A stretch of 13,796 bases of DNA from assembly GCA_964346275.1 (NCBI GenBank), contig CAYFUR010000099.1, positions 1-13,796 of the forward strand, written 5' to 3'. A program made the translations under genes and the position numbers. Each line of letters starts with the position of its first letter. Within the stretch, counting starts at the first letter, position 1. Shown here one piece after another: positions 13,557 through 13,796 of this stretch. The notes below the pieces were generated by a model that had not been told where the DNA came from, did not search any database, and saw only the letters and a list, made by a program, of their open reading frames with translations. The stretch comes from CAYFUR01 sp964346275 (GTDB taxonomy: Bacteria > Sumerlaeota > Sumerlaeia > SLMS01).

Positions 13557-13796
13557 ATGGATCGCATTCTCACGATCTTCCAATCGGCAGGCACTGAAGA
13601 TCTCGTCGATATTCTCGCAGTATCGATGATCTTTTATATCGTGTTTGCCATGCTGCGGAGATCGCGCTCCTTCGTCGCTCTCCAGGGTCTCGTCGCGGTT
13701 GTGGCGGGGGGGGGGGGGGTTTTTTTTTTTTTTGGGGGTCTCGGGCTTTTTGCGCCGCGCCCCCCTCTCTCGGATTTCCCTTTCCCCCTCCTGGTC
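13557..13796 (+). CDS. cdaA: N-terminus of a CdaA-type diadenylate cyclase (3' end outside window)
   Basis: ATG at 13557 with AAGG 4 nt upstream, 11 nt after the aminotransferase stop. The readable part (about 50 residues) has EDLVDILAVSMIFYIVFAML, then RRSRSFVALQGLVAVVA. This matches the first membrane helices of CdaA/YbbP (D-I-x-D-I-L-x-V-x-x-x-x-Y, then R-x-T/S-R-x-x-x-L-x-G), the membrane-bound synthase of the second messenger c-di-AMP. The catalytic DAC domain lies beyond the window. From 13706 the sequence becomes runs of G, T and C; the frame stays open to the end but the residues there (GGGGVFFFF and so on) are probably not real. Identification rests on the first 50 residues, so the DAC activity itself is not seen. 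Confidence 0.72.
   Translation, partial: MDRILTIFQSAGTEDLVDILAVSMIFYIVFAMLRRSRSFVALQGLVAVVAGGGGVFFFFGGLGLFAPRPPLSDFPFPLLV
13706..13738. other. Homopolymer block G14-T14-G5, likely sequence artefact
   Basis: Fourteen G (13706-13719) followed directly by fourteen T (13720-13733) and five G. The remaining bases to 13796 are also unusually rich in short runs. Nothing like this occurs elsewhere in the window. Its place at the end of the window, within a gene that should encode a varied membrane helix, points to low-quality or low-coverage assembly at a contig end. Confidence 0.75.

Noticed and set aside
12379..13557. 392-codon open frame antisense to the aminotransferase gene
   Set aside because: It mirrors a clear PLP enzyme with all catalytic motifs; in GC-rich DNA long antisense frames are common, and its translation shows no recognisable domain.

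Overview
The window is GC-rich bacterial chromosome from what looks like an uncultured lineage. All genes are ordinary bacterial families and no phage, IS, CRISPR or toxin-antitoxin features are visible. An envelope with lipid-linked glycosylation is suggested by two glycosyltransferases, a TVP38/DedA-type membrane protein, a VanZ-like protein and an Ala/Pro/acid-rich exported protein. The large GT-C-like protein and the acidic TPR proteins resemble those of poorly cultured phyla such as Planctomycetota, Sumerlaeota or Hydrogenedentota. That placement is a guess, not a measurement.

Layout. The 3' end of a secreted protein with a carboxypeptidase-regulatory-like domain (to 283, +) converges on a VanZ-like gene (565-1068, -). 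dnaJ (1270-2409, -) follows, with an intrinsic terminator between it and the VanZ gene. Divergent from dnaJ is an exported protein with nine x-P-F repeats (2656-3966, +), closed by a strong terminator. A compact + strand group comes next: an acidic TPR protein (4110-4598), a BFD-like [2Fe-2S] protein (4617-4943) and a thioredoxin-family protein (5033-5614). A tRNA operon follows (5726-5899): initiator tRNA-fMet and a second CAT-anticodon tRNA, with a recognisable promoter and terminator. A glycosyltransferase family 2 gene (6045-6824) overlaps a TVP38/VTT membrane protein gene (6821-7621) by 4 nt. These converge on rpe (7672-8406, -) and a membrane-anchored TPR protein (8616-9767, -). Divergent from that is a 708-residue GT-C-like membrane glycosyltransferase (9942-12068, +). 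A 202-nt intergenic stretch rich in inverted repeats then precedes a fold-type I aminotransferase (TTG start, 12271-13545) and the 5' end of a cdaA-like diadenylate cyclase gene (from 13557), which runs off the window.

How they may work together. The GT2 and TVP38 proteins are translationally coupled and plausibly act on the same polyprenyl-phosphate sugar carrier; the GT-C protein is the type of enzyme that uses such donors. The TPR, [2Fe-2S] and thioredoxin genes suggest a small redox or iron-sulfur module. The aminotransferase and cdaA probably share a transcript.

The last ~90 bases contain a run of 14 G followed by 14 T and further homopolymers. They look like degraded assembly at a contig end and should not be trusted base by base. 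The items most worth a second look are the x-P-F repeat protein, the structured leader at 12069-12270, the tRNA pair with its A31-C39 mismatch, and the GT2/TVP38 pair. None is clearly a new system on sequence alone.
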